Origin: an uncultured Erysipelotrichaceae bacterium
GTDB taxonomy: Bacteria; Bacillota_I; Bacilli_A; Erysipelotrichales; Erysipelotrichaceae
Assembly (NCBI GenBank): GCA_902766005.1
Contig: CACXCB010000323.1
Location: forward strand, 1-64,000
DNA: 64,000 nt
Direction: 5' to 3'
This document shows positions 8,859-17,745 of this stretch, piece after piece; positions within the stretch are counted from its first letter, which is position 1; each line of letters opens with the position of its first letter. The position numbers and the translations under genes are program-made. The notes under the pieces are model-generated. The model saw only the letters and a program-made list of their open reading frames with translations. It did no database searches and was not told where the DNA came from.

Positions 8859-9205
8859 TTCGCTACAGTAATGAGTGTAAAATAGAATACCGTGAGCACA
8901 TGAGAGACGGGGAAGGAACGGTTAAACTGACACACTTTATTAATGATCCGGAAGATCTGAATAATAAAGGAAGGCTGTTTGCCAAAATCACGCTGGAGCC
9001 CGGCTGCAGCATCGGGTATCATGTGCATGAGCATGATGCAGAATTATTTCATATTTTAAAAGGAACCGCAGAATACAGCGACAATGGTGAGATAAAAACT
9101 GTCAAAGCCGGTGATGTAACTATCTGCCCGGTAGGACAGGGACATTCCATTGCCAATCATTCGAATGAGACAGTTGAAGTGATTGCTGTTGTGATTTATG
9201 AATAA
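8855..9205 (+). CDS. Cupin domain protein
   Basis: 116-residue single-domain cupin. The conserved metal-binding set is visible: GYHVHEHDAELFHILKG supplies two His and a Glu, and PVGQGHSIANHS supplies the third His. The ligand or reaction cannot be inferred. AAGGAGGAATT precedes the ATG, which overlaps the previous stop as ATGA, so translation is likely coupled to the upstream GGDEF frame. The alcohol dehydrogenase gene follows after 9 nt, giving a cupin-dehydrogenase operon. Confidence 0.85.
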   Translation: MIRYSNECKIEYREHMRDGEGTVKLTHFINDPEDLNNKGRLFAKITLEPGCSIGYHVHEHDAELFHILKGTAEYSDNGEIKTVKAGDVTICPVGQGHSIANHSNETVEVIAVVIYE

Positions 9206-9214
9206 GAGGTAAAC

Positions 9215-10285
9215 ATGACATTTTACATGCCTGTGAAAGTATATGATGAAAAGAATTGCGTATTAAACCATGCCGGAGAAATTGCTTCATTCGGTACAAA
9301 AGCTTTATTGGTGACCGGAAGAAGTTCTGCCAAAAAAAGCGGTGCGCTGGATGATGTACAAAATGCATTATCACGATTTGAGACATCATATTGTTTATTT
9401 GATGAGATTGAAGAAAATCCATCTGTAGAAACGATTTGGAAAGCATATGAATATGCCAAAAAAGAAGATGTAGATTTTGTGATCGGCATCGGCGGAGGAT
9501 CACCGCTGGATGCTTCTAAAGCCATTGCTTTTCTTCTTGATCGGAAAGATGCTTCAAAGGAAGACTTATACAATGCAGATTTGCCTGCAGATGCATTGCC
9601 GGTCATCGCAATACCTACGACATGCGGTACCGGTTCGGAAGTGACGGGTGTATCGGTATTAACCGTGCATGAAAAGAAAACTAAAGTTTCCATACCGCAT
9701 AAGATCTTTCCGAAGATCGCATTGGTGGATGGAAAGTACTTAAAATCAGCACCAAAATCAATGATTGTCAGTACGGCAATTGATGCTTTGGCACATATGA
9801 TTGAAAGCTTTGAAAGCAACAAAGCAGATGATTACAGTAAAGCTGCTGTATTGGAAGGATTAAAGATCTGGGGGAGATCCAAAGATACTTTGTTGAATGG
9901 CCTGAATGAGGAATGCTTTGGAGATATGATGCGTGCATCCACATTTGCCGGAATAGCGATTGCCCAGACAGGCACTTCCATTCCTCATGCATTGAGTTAT
10001 ATTCTGACATATGAGGATAAAATTCCTCATGGTATGGCTTGCGGATACTTCTTAAAAGGATATCTGCAGAATGCAGATCCATCCGATCGGAAACAGATAT
10101 TGGATGCGGCAGGATTTCAGTCCATGGAAGAATTCTCTGCTTATATGGATCAAATCTTTTTGGATATGCATGTCAAAGAAGAAACTCTGCAAAGGGCATA
10201 TGAAGTTGTTTCTCAAAACAAAGCAAGATTAAAAGGATGCCGTTTCTTCGTGGATGAAGAAGTACTGAAGAAAATGGTGTTTTAG
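9215..10285 (+). CDS. Iron-containing alcohol dehydrogenase
   Basis: 356-residue group III (Fe-type) alcohol dehydrogenase. NAD-binding GIGGGSPLDASKA and the family signature PTTCGTGSEVTGVSVLT are clear; metal ligands come from the D/H pattern in AIDALAHMIES and IPHALSYIL with EDKIPHGMACG. The family reduces aldehydes or oxidises small alcohols and diols; the exact substrate is unknown. AAGAGGTAAAC precedes the ATG and the gene follows the cupin closely. A weak hairpin lies downstream. Confidence 0.88.
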   Translation: MTFYMPVKVYDEKNCVLNHAGEIASFGTKALLVTGRSSAKKSGALDDVQNALSRFETSYCLFDEIEENPSVETIWKAYEYAKKEDVDFVIGIGGGSPLDASKAIAFLLDRKDASKEDLYNADLPADALPVIAIPTTCGTGSEVTGVSVLTVHEKKTKVSIPHKIFPKIALVDGKYLKSAPKSMIVSTAIDALAHMIESFESNKADDYSKAAVLEGLKIWGRSKDTLLNGLNEECFGDMMRASTFAGIAIAQTGTSIPHALSYILTYEDKIPHGMACGYFLKGYLQNADPSDRKQILDAAGFQSMEEFSAYMDQIFLDMHVKEETLQRAYEVVSQNKARLKGCRFFVDEEVLKKMVF

Positions 10286-10296
10286 AAAACATTTAC

Positions 10297-10345
10297 AAAG
10301 CAGCATGCGGAAAGAAAAAATGCCTGAAGCTGCTGCTTTTATCTT
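10297..10345 (+). terminator. Possible terminator after the alcohol dehydrogenase gene
   Basis: AAAGCAGC and GCTGCTTT can pair over a long loop, followed by a T-rich stretch. The 27-nt loop makes it a weak candidate. Confidence 0.35.
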
Positions 10346-10444
10346 TCCCGAAGGGACATGCCGGTAGATGACTTCTATCTAAAAAGGGTATTTTTTTGCG
10401 GAAAAAAGCGTAAAATAATTTACATGCATGCAAAGGGGGATTTT

Positions 10445-11362
10445 ATGACTATACAACAGCTTTACTATGCAATTGTTATTGCAGATACAGGATCCATGAA
10501 CAAAGCGGCGGAGATATTGTATGTTTCCCAGCCTTCATTAACAAGCGCAATTCAGGATTTGGAAAAATCCATCGGCATAACCATCTTTAACAGAAGCGGA
10601 AGAGGTATAACCATTACCAATGACGGCAAAGAATTTCTTCTTTATGCGAGACAAGTATATTCTGAATTTGAAAATCTGCAGAAAAGATATAATGGCAGTG
10701 AAGACATTAAAATCAAATTCAGTATTTCTGCACAGCACTATTCTTTTGCGGTAAAAGCATTTGTGGAAATGGTAAAACAGTTTGATACATCCAAATATGA
10801 ATTTGCGATGATGGAGACGAAAACAAGAGATGTGATCAACGATGTAGCGAATGGAAAAAGTGAAATCGGCATCTTGTATCTTTCGGATTTTAATCGCAAT
10901 GTCATCTTGAAACAATTGCGTACCAACCGTTTGGATTTTCATAAACTGGTTGATTGTCAGCCGTTTGTCTATCTTTGGAAAGGACATCCTCTGGCAGATA
11001 AAAAATCCATCAGATTTGAAGAACTAAAGGATTATCCGTGTCTTGCCTTTGATCAGGGAGATAATGGCTCGTTCTATTTCACGGAAGAAATATTGAGCAC
11101 CAATGAATATGAAAGATTGATCCGTACCAATGACAGGGCAACCAATCTGAATCTGATGGTAGGATTAAACGGTTATACGCTGTGTTCCGGCATCATCTGT
11201 GAAGAACTCAATGGTGATGATTTTGTGGCTGTCCCTTATGAACCGGATGAAATGAATCCGGGTGATACAATGGAAATCGGGTATATTGTTCAGTCTAACA
11301 GTATTCTCAGCAATCCTGCTGAATTATATATTGAAGAATTAAAAAAATATCTGCATCTTTAA
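10445..11362 (+). CDS. LysR-family transcriptional regulator
   Basis: 305-residue LysR-type regulator. The N-terminal winged helix reads TIQQLYYAIVIADTGSMNKAAEILYVSQPSLT, with the usual recognition helix and the IFNRSGRGITITNDG wing; residues 90-300 form the periplasmic-binding-protein-like effector domain. The start at 10445 follows AAAGGGGGATTTT; the frame is open further upstream but that part is not family-like. It lies directly upstream of, and in the same direction as, a metY-type gene but with a strong terminator between, so control of sulfur-amino-acid genes is a guess from position only. Confidence 0.88.
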   Translation: MTIQQLYYAIVIADTGSMNKAAEILYVSQPSLTSAIQDLEKSIGITIFNRSGRGITITNDGKEFLLYARQVYSEFENLQKRYNGSEDIKIKFSISAQHYSFAVKAFVEMVKQFDTSKYEFAMMETKTRDVINDVANGKSEIGILYLSDFNRNVILKQLRTNRLDFHKLVDCQPFVYLWKGHPLADKKSIRFEELKDYPCLAFDQGDNGSFYFTEEILSTNEYERLIRTNDRATNLNLMVGLNGYTLCSGIICEELNGDDFVAVPYEPDEMNPGDTMEIGYIVQSNSILSNPAELYIEELKKYLHL

Positions 11363-11388
11363 GCTATAAGAAACTTATAGCTTTTTCT
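11361..11388 (+). terminator. Terminator of the LysR gene
   Basis: Arms AGCTATAAG and CTTATAGCT (9 bp) around AAA, followed by TTTTTC; the hairpin begins within the stop codon. Confidence 0.85.
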
Positions 11389-11472
11389 TATACCTTTGTA
11401 TTTGTTTTGAATATTGGGAAAAAGGAATAATCTAAAGCATAATATTCTCAAGAAAAAGGAAGGTAAAGAAAA

Positions 11473-12777
11473 ATGACAGATATCAGAAATTCAAAGAATT
11501 GGAGCATCGAGACAAAACAGGTACACATCGGACAAGAGCAGGCAGATCCTGCTACAGATGCAAGAGCTGTTCCGATTTACGCAACCGCTTCTTATGTATT
11601 CCATAATTCCCAGCACGCTGCAGATCGCTTTGGATTAAAAGATCCGGGCAATATCTACAGCCGTCTGACAAATCCGACAGAAGGTGTTTTTGAAGAAAGA
11701 ATCGCTGCTCTGGAAAATGGGTCAGCTGCTTTAGCAGTCGCTTCCGGTGCTGCCGCAATCACCTATACATTTCAGGCCTTAGCCAAGGCAGGAGAACATA
11801 TTGTTGCCGCAAAGACCATTTACGGAGGAACGTATAATCTTCTTGCACATACACTTCCGTTAACCTCCGGTATTATCACAACTTTTGTGGATCCGGAAGA
11901 AGAAGGCTCTTTTGAAAAAGCCATTCAGGAGAATACCAAAGCAATCTTTATTGAAGCTTTGGGCAACCCCAATTCCAATATCATCGATATTGAAAGCGTG
12001 GCAGAAATTGCGCATAAACATGGATTACCTCTTGTGATTGATTCCACGTTTGCTACACCGGTATTGCTGAGACCGATTGAATGGGGTGCAGATATTGTTG
12101 TGCATTCCGCTACAAAATTTATTAACGGCCATGGTACAGCTATAGGCGGCGTGATTATAGAATCGGGTAAATTCGATTGGAAGAAATCCGGAAGATATCC
12201 ATGGATCTCTGAACCAAATCCAAGTTATCACGGAATCTCCTTTTATGAGGCGACAGGGCCGGCAGCTTTTGTGACATATATCAGAGCAATTCTTTTAAGG
12301 GATACCGGTTCTACATTATCTCCGTTTGCAGCATTCTTGTTCTTGCAAGGTTTGGAAACTTTATCCTTAAGAGTAGAAAGACATGTAGAAAATGCGCTTG
12401 CCGTTGTCAATTATCTGAAGGATCATCCGCAAGTGGAGGCAGTCCATCATCCATCTCTGGAATCAGAACCTAGCCATAAATATTATGATAAGTATTTTCC
12501 AAACGGAGGCGGTTCCATCTTTACTTTTGAAATCAAAGGAGATGCGGAAAAAGCCAAGGCATTTATCGATCATTTACCGATCTTCTCTTTATTAGCTAAC
12601 GTGGCTGATGTCAAATCCCTGGTCATTCATCCGGCCAGTACAACACATTCTCAATTGACTGAAGAAGAGTTATTGGATCAGGGAATCAAACCGAATACAA
12701 TTCGTTTATCCATCGGTATAGAAAATAAAAATGATCTGATCGCTGCACTGGATGCTGCATTTGAAGCAGTCAGATAA
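11473..12777 (+). CDS. metY: O-acetylhomoserine aminocarboxypropyltransferase (MetY type)
   Basis: 434-residue PLP enzyme of the Cys/Met metabolism family. The PLP lysine is in VVHSATKFINGHGTAIGG, with phosphate-binding SGAAAITYTFQ and C-terminal SLVIHPASTTHSQL. Its length (about 430) and the NPSYHGISFYE insertion fit O-acetylhomoserine sulfhydrylases rather than the shorter cystathionine lyases. It would convert O-acetylhomoserine and sulfide to homocysteine in the cytoplasm. AGGAAGG precedes the ATG. A second, interrupted metY-type gene sits at 19601 beside metA; this intact copy may carry the activity. Terminator directly downstream. Confidence 0.9.
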   Translation: MTDIRNSKNWSIETKQVHIGQEQADPATDARAVPIYATASYVFHNSQHAADRFGLKDPGNIYSRLTNPTEGVFEERIAALENGSAALAVASGAAAITYTFQALAKAGEHIVAAKTIYGGTYNLLAHTLPLTSGIITTFVDPEEEGSFEKAIQENTKAIFIEALGNPNSNIIDIESVAEIAHKHGLPLVIDSTFATPVLLRPIEWGADIVVHSATKFINGHGTAIGGVIIESGKFDWKKSGRYPWISEPNPSYHGISFYEATGPAAFVTYIRAILLRDTGSTLSPFAAFLFLQGLETLSLRVERHVENALAVVNYLKDHPQVEAVHHPSLESEPSHKYYDKYFPNGGGSIFTFEIKGDAEKAKAFIDHLPIFSLLANVADVKSLVIHPASTTHSQLTEEELLDQGIKPNTIRLSIGIENKNDLIAALDAAFEAVR

Positions 12778-12782
12778 ATCAG

Positions 12783-12815
12783 AAAAGAAGCCCTGTATAT
12801 GAGCTTCTTTATTTT
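12783..12815 (+). terminator. Terminator of the intact metY gene
   Basis: AAAGAAGC and GCTTCTTT arms around an 11-nt loop, followed by ATTTTG. Confidence 0.65.
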
Positions 12816-12961
12816 GCTCATCCCATTTTCATCGACTCTTTTATCATCTTGTGCATTTAGGGAAGACTTTCAGAATGCTTTTGCCGCTAAACTGTATTTC
12901 CTTTGTGTTTGATTTTATATTGATCGCAAGCGCATAATAAACAGCTTGTTTTTTTCTTTTG

Positions 12962-12976
12962 TGGTATGATTTTGGT
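12962..12976 (+). promoter_or_regulatory. Leaderless extended -10 promoter of the esterase operon
   Basis: TG-G-TATGAT-TTTGGT-ATG: an extended -10 ending 6 nt before the start at 12977. The region upstream is T-rich and no Shine-Dalgarno sequence is present. Confidence 0.55.
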
Positions 12977-13651
12977 ATGAAAAAAGAATTAACAATAAAT
13001 CATAAGAAAGTGTTTGTGTTCGAACAGGAGAATGCAGAGTGTCTTCTGATTCAGCCGATTGATCGGATGGACAAAGAAACACCGGATATTGCAGTGAAGA
13101 ATATCCTTTCGGACAAACCGTATACATTGGTATGTTTCTGTGTGGATGACTGGAATACTGCATTATCTCCATGGAAGGCGAAAGCGGTATATAAAGATAA
13201 TGCATTCGGAGATGGTGCTAAAGAAACATTATCTTTTATTTTAAATGATCTGTTGCCGTTGTTTAATGGATATAAAAAGATTTATCTTGGGGGATACTCT
13301 TTAGCCGGATTATTCTGTTTATGGTCTTGTTATCAGACGGATGTATTTGATGGGGTTGCTGCCTGTTCGCCATCCGTATGGTTTGAAAACTGGTTAGCTT
13401 ATGTACAATCCAATTCCATAAAAACAAAGAAGATCTATCTCAGCTTGGGAAGAAAGGAAGAAAAAACAAGACATCCGGTAATGAAGACTGTCGGTGATAA
13501 CATTCGTTTCTTATATGACTATTATCAAAACAGTACTGACTGTGTTTTAGAGTGGAATGAAGGCAATCATTTCACGGATCCGGAAGGAAGAACAGCCAAA
13601 GGATTCTCTTGGCTTTTAAGGAGGAGAAATGAAACAATATCTTGTATTTGA
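12977..13651 (+). CDS. Alpha/beta-hydrolase, esterase-like
   Basis: 224-residue hydrolase of the putative-esterase (esterase D/enterochelin esterase) fold. The nucleophile elbow is GGYSLAGLF (Ser of GxSxxG); CSPSVWFENW follows, and the catalytic His is in EWNEGNHFTDP. No signal peptide, so it is cytoplasmic; the substrate is unknown. The frame is open 6 codons further upstream, but the ATG at 12977 matches a leaderless promoter. It is the first gene of an operon: its last 23 nt overlap the ROK kinase gene. Confidence 0.8.
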   Translation: MKKELTINHKKVFVFEQENAECLLIQPIDRMDKETPDIAVKNILSDKPYTLVCFCVDDWNTALSPWKAKAVYKDNAFGDGAKETLSFILNDLLPLFNGYKKIYLGGYSLAGLFCLWSCYQTDVFDGVAACSPSVWFENWLAYVQSNSIKTKKIYLSLGRKEEKTRHPVMKTVGDNIRFLYDYYQNSTDCVLEWNEGNHFTDPEGRTAKGFSWLLRRRNETISCI

Positions 13652-14531
13652 CTGGGGCGGAACCTTTTTGAAATATGCCTTGATGAATGAAGAAACAGAA
13701 ATACTGGAGAAGGGAAAAGTACCTGCTCCTTCCAGATATGGTACCAAAGAAGATTTTTTACGTGTTTTAGATGAGATTGTAAAATTATATTTTTTTGAAG
13801 GTATTGCAATATCTTCTCCCGGTATCTTAAACAGCGATACCGGTGAGGTTACTGCCATCGGTGTTTTTCCGTATTGGAACGGATTAAACCTGAAAGAGAT
13901 ATTATCCGAAAGATATCATACCAAAGTGACAATTGAAAATGACGCCAAAAGTGCAGCTCTTGCAGAACTCTGGAAGGGAAATCTGAAAGATTGTAAGGAT
14001 GGGGCAGTCATGATCCTTGGCACAGGTGTAGGCGGTGGAATCATTTTAGATGGCAAACTGAGAAGAGGTAAAGATTATTTTGCGGGTGAGTTTTCCTGTG
14101 TATGCATGGACATTTATCGTCCAAAGGATAATGCCGTATACTGGTCTTCTTTAGGGGCAAAGGGATTGATCCGCTTGGTATGCAAATACACAGGAGATAA
14201 TCCAAATACAATGTCTGGAGAGGAAGCGTTCGAAAAGATCAACGGACAGGATTCTGAAGCGGTTAAGGGACTAAAGGAATATACGGATCTGTTGGCAATA
14301 CAGTTATTTAATCTGAATATCTTATTGAACCTGGATAAAATCTGTATCGGCGGAGGCATATCTGCTCAGCCGGCACTGATGGAATCATTAAAACAATCCA
14401 TAGAGGATTTAAAGAATATTCATCCGGATATGACAAGCGGCCTGAATATTCCTCTTCCGATTGTCGATGTATGTGCTTTCCGCAATGATGCCAATCTGAT
14501 CGGTGCTTTATATCATTATCTGTATGAGTGA
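13629..14531 (+). CDS. ROK-family sugar kinase
   Basis: 300-residue ROK (repressor/ORF/kinase) protein without the DNA-binding part, so a kinase. The ATP site is LVFDWGGTFLKYAL, the catalytic base is in ENDAKSAALAE, and GTGVGGGIILDGKL is the second phosphate loop. The zinc-binding CxCGxxGC segment of classical glucokinases is missing (the region reads EFSCVCMDIYRPKDN), as in a subgroup of ROK proteins, so the sugar is uncertain. The start lies inside the preceding gene and has AAGGAGGAGAA. The helicase gene follows after 6 nt. Confidence 0.87.
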   Translation: MKQYLVFDWGGTFLKYALMNEETEILEKGKVPAPSRYGTKEDFLRVLDEIVKLYFFEGIAISSPGILNSDTGEVTAIGVFPYWNGLNLKEILSERYHTKVTIENDAKSAALAELWKGNLKDCKDGAVMILGTGVGGGIILDGKLRRGKDYFAGEFSCVCMDIYRPKDNAVYWSSLGAKGLIRLVCKYTGDNPNTMSGEEAFEKINGQDSEAVKGLKEYTDLLAIQLFNLNILLNLDKICIGGGISAQPALMESLKQSIEDLKNIHPDMTSGLNIPLPIVDVCAFRNDANLIGALYHYLYE

Positions 14532-14537
14532 GGTTTT

Positions 14538-16055
14538 ATGGCGAAGTACTATGCGGTAAAAGAAGGAAGAATACCAGGCATCTATGAAAACTGGGATCTA
14601 TGTAAACAACAGACAGATGGATACAGCGGTGCAATATTCAAAAGCTTTAAAACGAAGGAAGAGGCACAGGCATATCTTTCAGAAGAGCAGATCATTCCTG
14701 TACATGAGAAACAATTGCCTGAAGGAAAAAGTTTGGAAGAATTTCTGAATGAGGAACAAAAAGCTGTCTTTGAGGCAATGAAAAACGGAGAGAATATCTT
14801 TCTGACCGGTGAAGGCGGTACAGGTAAAAGCTTTCTTGTGGATGCTTTTACATTCTATTGTCAAAGTAACAGAATCAATCTTGTCAAAGCTGCTCCTACC
14901 GGGGTGGCTGCTGTCAATATCGGCGGATTAACATTGCATAAACTGTTCCGCTTACCGCCTCATCCGTTAATTGAAGAGCCAAGGTATGTCAATGAAATTG
15001 TCAGAAATGCAGATATCATCCTGATTGATGAGATCAGCATGTGCCGTATTGATATGTTTGAATACATCATCAAAACGATTCAGCTGGCAAATAAAAGAAG
15101 AAGAGGGAAAAGAAAAATCCAACTGATTCTTTCCGGTGATTTCTATCAGCTGCCTCCGGTTATCACAGAACAGGAGAAAGAGATTTTAAATGCGTATTAC
15201 GGCGTGGATGATTTAAAAGGGGCGTATGCCTTTATGTCTCCTTTGTGGAATGATTATGGGTTGAAAACATATACCCTGACAATTCCCATGCGGCAAAAGA
15301 ATGATGCTTTTGTTCATGCACTGAATCAGGCAAGAATCGGGGATCTTTCTTGTGTGGAATGGCTCAATGAAAATACATCCAAAACCCCTATGATAAATGC
15401 ACCTACGCTGTACGGGACAAACCGTGCAGCCAAAAAGAGAAATGAGGATGAATTAAAGAAACTGGATACACCGGTATATACATTTCAGGCATCGGTACTG
15501 GGAGAGTTTAAACCTTCACAATCCACGGCAGAAGAAAACCTGGAATTGAAAGAAGGGGCAAGAGTCATGTTTTTGGTGAATGATCCTGAAGGGGATGATT
15601 ACTACAATGGTTCCATGGGCGTAATCACAAAGATTGCAGATACACAGATTACCGTTAAATTGGATCATACTGAAAAAGAAGTCACCATCGGTACCTATGA
15701 ATGGAAATCATATGAATATCTTGTCGATACGGAAGTGGATGAGATGACCATGAAGGAAAGAAAGGTACTTGTTCCGGAAGAAACAGGGGCATTGATTCAG
15801 TTTCCGATTAAGCTTGCTTATGCCATTACGATTCATAAGTCACAGTCCCAGACACTGGATGCATTGAATGTTTTGCCGTATGCCTGGGCACCGGGACAAC
15901 TGTATGTGGCATTATCCCGATGTACAAATGCACAGAATCTGTATCTGCAAAGAAAACTGACCGGCAGGGAACTGGTTGTTTCTGATGAAGTCATTCAATT
16001 CGAAGAAGATCCGGAGCGATACAGCTTTTTTGAAGGAGAAGAATATGGAGATTAA
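14538..16055 (+). CDS. Viroplasmin-domain/Pif1-like helicase fusion
   Basis: 505-residue protein. Residues 1-47 form a caulimovirus viroplasmin/RNase H1 N-terminal type module (KYYAVKEGRIPGIYENWDLC, then GAIFKSFKTKEEA), which binds RNA:DNA hybrid or double-stranded RNA in RNases H1. From residue 73 a superfamily 1B helicase begins: FLTGEGGTGKSFLVDAF (Walker A), ILIDEISMCRIDMFE (Walker B), LILSGDFYQLPPV, and a C-terminal AITIHKSQSQTLD and YVALSRC. This matches Pif1/RecD-like helicases. The fusion suggests action on RNA:DNA hybrids such as R-loops, which is inference. Start follows GAGGTTTT. Confidence 0.85.
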   Translation: MAKYYAVKEGRIPGIYENWDLCKQQTDGYSGAIFKSFKTKEEAQAYLSEEQIIPVHEKQLPEGKSLEEFLNEEQKAVFEAMKNGENIFLTGEGGTGKSFLVDAFTFYCQSNRINLVKAAPTGVAAVNIGGLTLHKLFRLPPHPLIEEPRYVNEIVRNADIILIDEISMCRIDMFEYIIKTIQLANKRRRGKRKIQLILSGDFYQLPPVITEQEKEILNAYYGVDDLKGAYAFMSPLWNDYGLKTYTLTIPMRQKNDAFVHALNQARIGDLSCVEWLNENTSKTPMINAPTLYGTNRAAKKRNEDELKKLDTPVYTFQASVLGEFKPSQSTAEENLELKEGARVMFLVNDPEGDDYYNGSMGVITKIADTQITVKLDHTEKEVTIGTYEWKSYEYLVDTEVDEMTMKERKVLVPEETGALIQFPIKLAYAITIHKSQSQTLDALNVLPYAWAPGQLYVALSRCTNAQNLYLQRKLTGRELVVSDEVIQFEEDPERYSFFEGEEYGD

Positions 16056-16266
16056 AGAAAATACAAAATTGGCAGAGTTATTGAAGGATTATCCCTGGTT
16101 ATTGGATGAAGCTGTAAAATTGGATGAAAGATTCAAGATGCTAAATAACCCTTTGATGAAAACACTTGTACAAAATGCTACTATACAGGATATTGCCGAT
16201 AAAGGAAATCTGAATGTACAGGATGTGATTGAAGAGATTAAAAAGATGATTCAGAATCATAAGTAA
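16045..16266 (+). CDS. DUF1858 domain protein
   Basis: 73-residue protein built from one DUF1858 domain: TKLAELLKDYPWLLDEAVKLDERFKMLNNP, then a second helical part ATIQDIADKGNLNVQDVIEEIKKMI. The family is often found with redox or metabolic proteins but its role is not defined. The start at 16045 has AAGGAGAAGAAT and overlaps the helicase gene by 11 nt; the frame is open further upstream inside that gene. It is the last gene of the 12977-16266 operon. Confidence 0.8.
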   Translation: MEIKENTKLAELLKDYPWLLDEAVKLDERFKMLNNPLMKTLVQNATIQDIADKGNLNVQDVIEEIKKMIQNHK

Positions 16267-16347
16267 AAATGATGAAAAAACAGAAGTATTCGAATTGCGT
16301 GTTTTTTCCTATGGAAGTAAACTGATTGTCACAAGGGGAGGCGGATC

Positions 16348-17691
16348 ATGAAAAATAAAAACATCAACATGACTGAAGGCAAGATATCCACTTTGATTAT
16401 CCGTTTTGCCATTCCGTTATTATTAGGCAATATCTTCCAGCAATTCTATAATATGGTGGATACCTGGGTAGTAGGCAACTATGTCAGCAATGAGGCATTC
16501 TCTGCCGTAGGAACGGTAGGACCGATCATCAACATGTTAATCGGATTTTTTATGGGCTTATCCAGCGGTACCGGTGTTATTGTAGCCCAGTACTTCGGTG
16601 CACAGAAGGAAGATGAAGTACAAAATACCGTACATACCGCAATTGTCATGACCTTTATTCTTTCCGTTGTGATGACGGTTGCAGGACTGGTATTAATGCC
16701 ATTCATGCTGAAGCTGATGAATGTGCCTGCAGAAGTCATGGCTGATGCGACAAAGTATTTAACGATTTATTTTTCAGGCGTATGCGGTCTTCTTTTCTAT
16801 AATATCGGCGCTTCTATTCTGCAGGGAATCGGTGATTCCAGACATCCTTTTTATTACCTTGCAACGGCAGCAGTCATGAATATTGTATTGGACCTTGTAT
16901 TTGTATTGGTGTTCCATATGGGGGTTGAAGGTGTTGCCTATGCGACAATTATCTCTCAGGTATGCTCAGCCATCCTAACTGTAGCTACGTTATTTACCAC
17001 GAAATCCTGTGTGAAATTGCATATGAACAAGATGAAGATCCATTTTGACAAGATTACAAGAATCTTCCGTATGGGTATTCCTGCCGCTTTACAGATGGCA
17101 ATTATTTCCTTCTCCAATGTCTTTGTACAGTCTTATATCAACCAGTTCGGTGCCGACTGCATGTCCGGCTGGACAGCTTATTCCAAAATAGACCAGTTGA
17201 TGTTACTGCCGATGCAATCCATCGGTTTAGCTACGACAACCTTTGTCGGACAAAACTGCGGCGTGGGAAAGATCGATCGTGTAAAAGAAGGCGTCAGAAC
17301 CGCTCTTGTATTATCTTTCTTTGCGACAATCATTCCGATGATTCCTGTCATGATTTTTGCACCTCAGCTTGTTGCTTTCTTTAACAGTAAAGAAGAAGTT
17401 GTCTATTATGGCACATTGATTCTCAGATGGTTATCCCCGTTCTATGTTCTTTCCTGTTCCAACAACATTCATGCAAGTGCACTGAGAGGATCCGGAAATC
17501 CAAGAATTCCAATGGTTATCATGGTGTTTTCCTTCGTGATCTTCCGTCAGATTTATCTGTTTGTCATGTCACATTTTATCTCCAATCATATCATTCCTAT
17601 CGCAATGGGCTACCCGGCAGGATGGATGGTATGTTCCATACTGATGATGATTTATTACCGCAAAGCGGATCTTGGAAAGGGAAGCGTCTAA
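16348..17691 (+). CDS. MATE-family efflux transporter
   Basis: 447-residue multidrug and toxin extrusion transporter with 12 predicted transmembrane helices in two halves. The N-terminal FAIPLLLGNIFQQFYNMVDTW and the matching second half GIPAALQMAIISFSNVFVQS are typical of the DinF/NorM-like bacterial MATE group. It exports cationic drugs or metabolites with Na+ or H+. AGGGGAGGCGGATC precedes the ATG. A possible hairpin (GAAAAAAC with GTTTTTTC) in the 81-nt gap upstream may separate it from the DUF1858 gene. Confidence 0.92.
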   Translation: MKNKNINMTEGKISTLIIRFAIPLLLGNIFQQFYNMVDTWVVGNYVSNEAFSAVGTVGPIINMLIGFFMGLSSGTGVIVAQYFGAQKEDEVQNTVHTAIVMTFILSVVMTVAGLVLMPFMLKLMNVPAEVMADATKYLTIYFSGVCGLLFYNIGASILQGIGDSRHPFYYLATAAVMNIVLDLVFVLVFHMGVEGVAYATIISQVCSAILTVATLFTTKSCVKLHMNKMKIHFDKITRIFRMGIPAALQMAIISFSNVFVQSYINQFGADCMSGWTAYSKIDQLMLLPMQSIGLATTTFVGQNCGVGKIDRVKEGVRTALVLSFFATIIPMIPVMIFAPQLVAFFNSKEEVVYYGTLILRWLSPFYVLSCSNNIHASALRGSGNPRIPMVIMVFSFVIFRQIYLFVMSHFISNHIIPIAMGYPAGWMVCSILMMIYYRKADLGKGSV

Positions 17692-17745
17692 TAATACTTG
17701 CATGATATAGCAAGAATCAATAGAATAGCTGTGAAAGGAAAAAAC

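Noticed and set aside
8624-9034. 136-codon minus-strand frame over the GGDEF/cupin junction
   Set aside because: Both plus-strand genes have clear domains and a coupled start; the antisense frame has no recognisable features.
9223-9822. 199-codon minus-strand frame inside the alcohol dehydrogenase gene
   Set aside because: Shadow of a well-conserved plus-strand gene, with Ser/Phe-rich composition typical of antisense translation.
11389-11472. Search for a SAM or T-box riboswitch upstream of the intact metY gene
   Set aside because: Only 84 nt separate the LysR terminator from the start codon, too short for these leaders, and no motif is visible.
16267-16347. Possible terminator before the MATE gene
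   Set aside because: GAAAAAAC and GTTTTTTC can pair, but the stem is A/T-only at its end and the loop is long; not listed as a feature.
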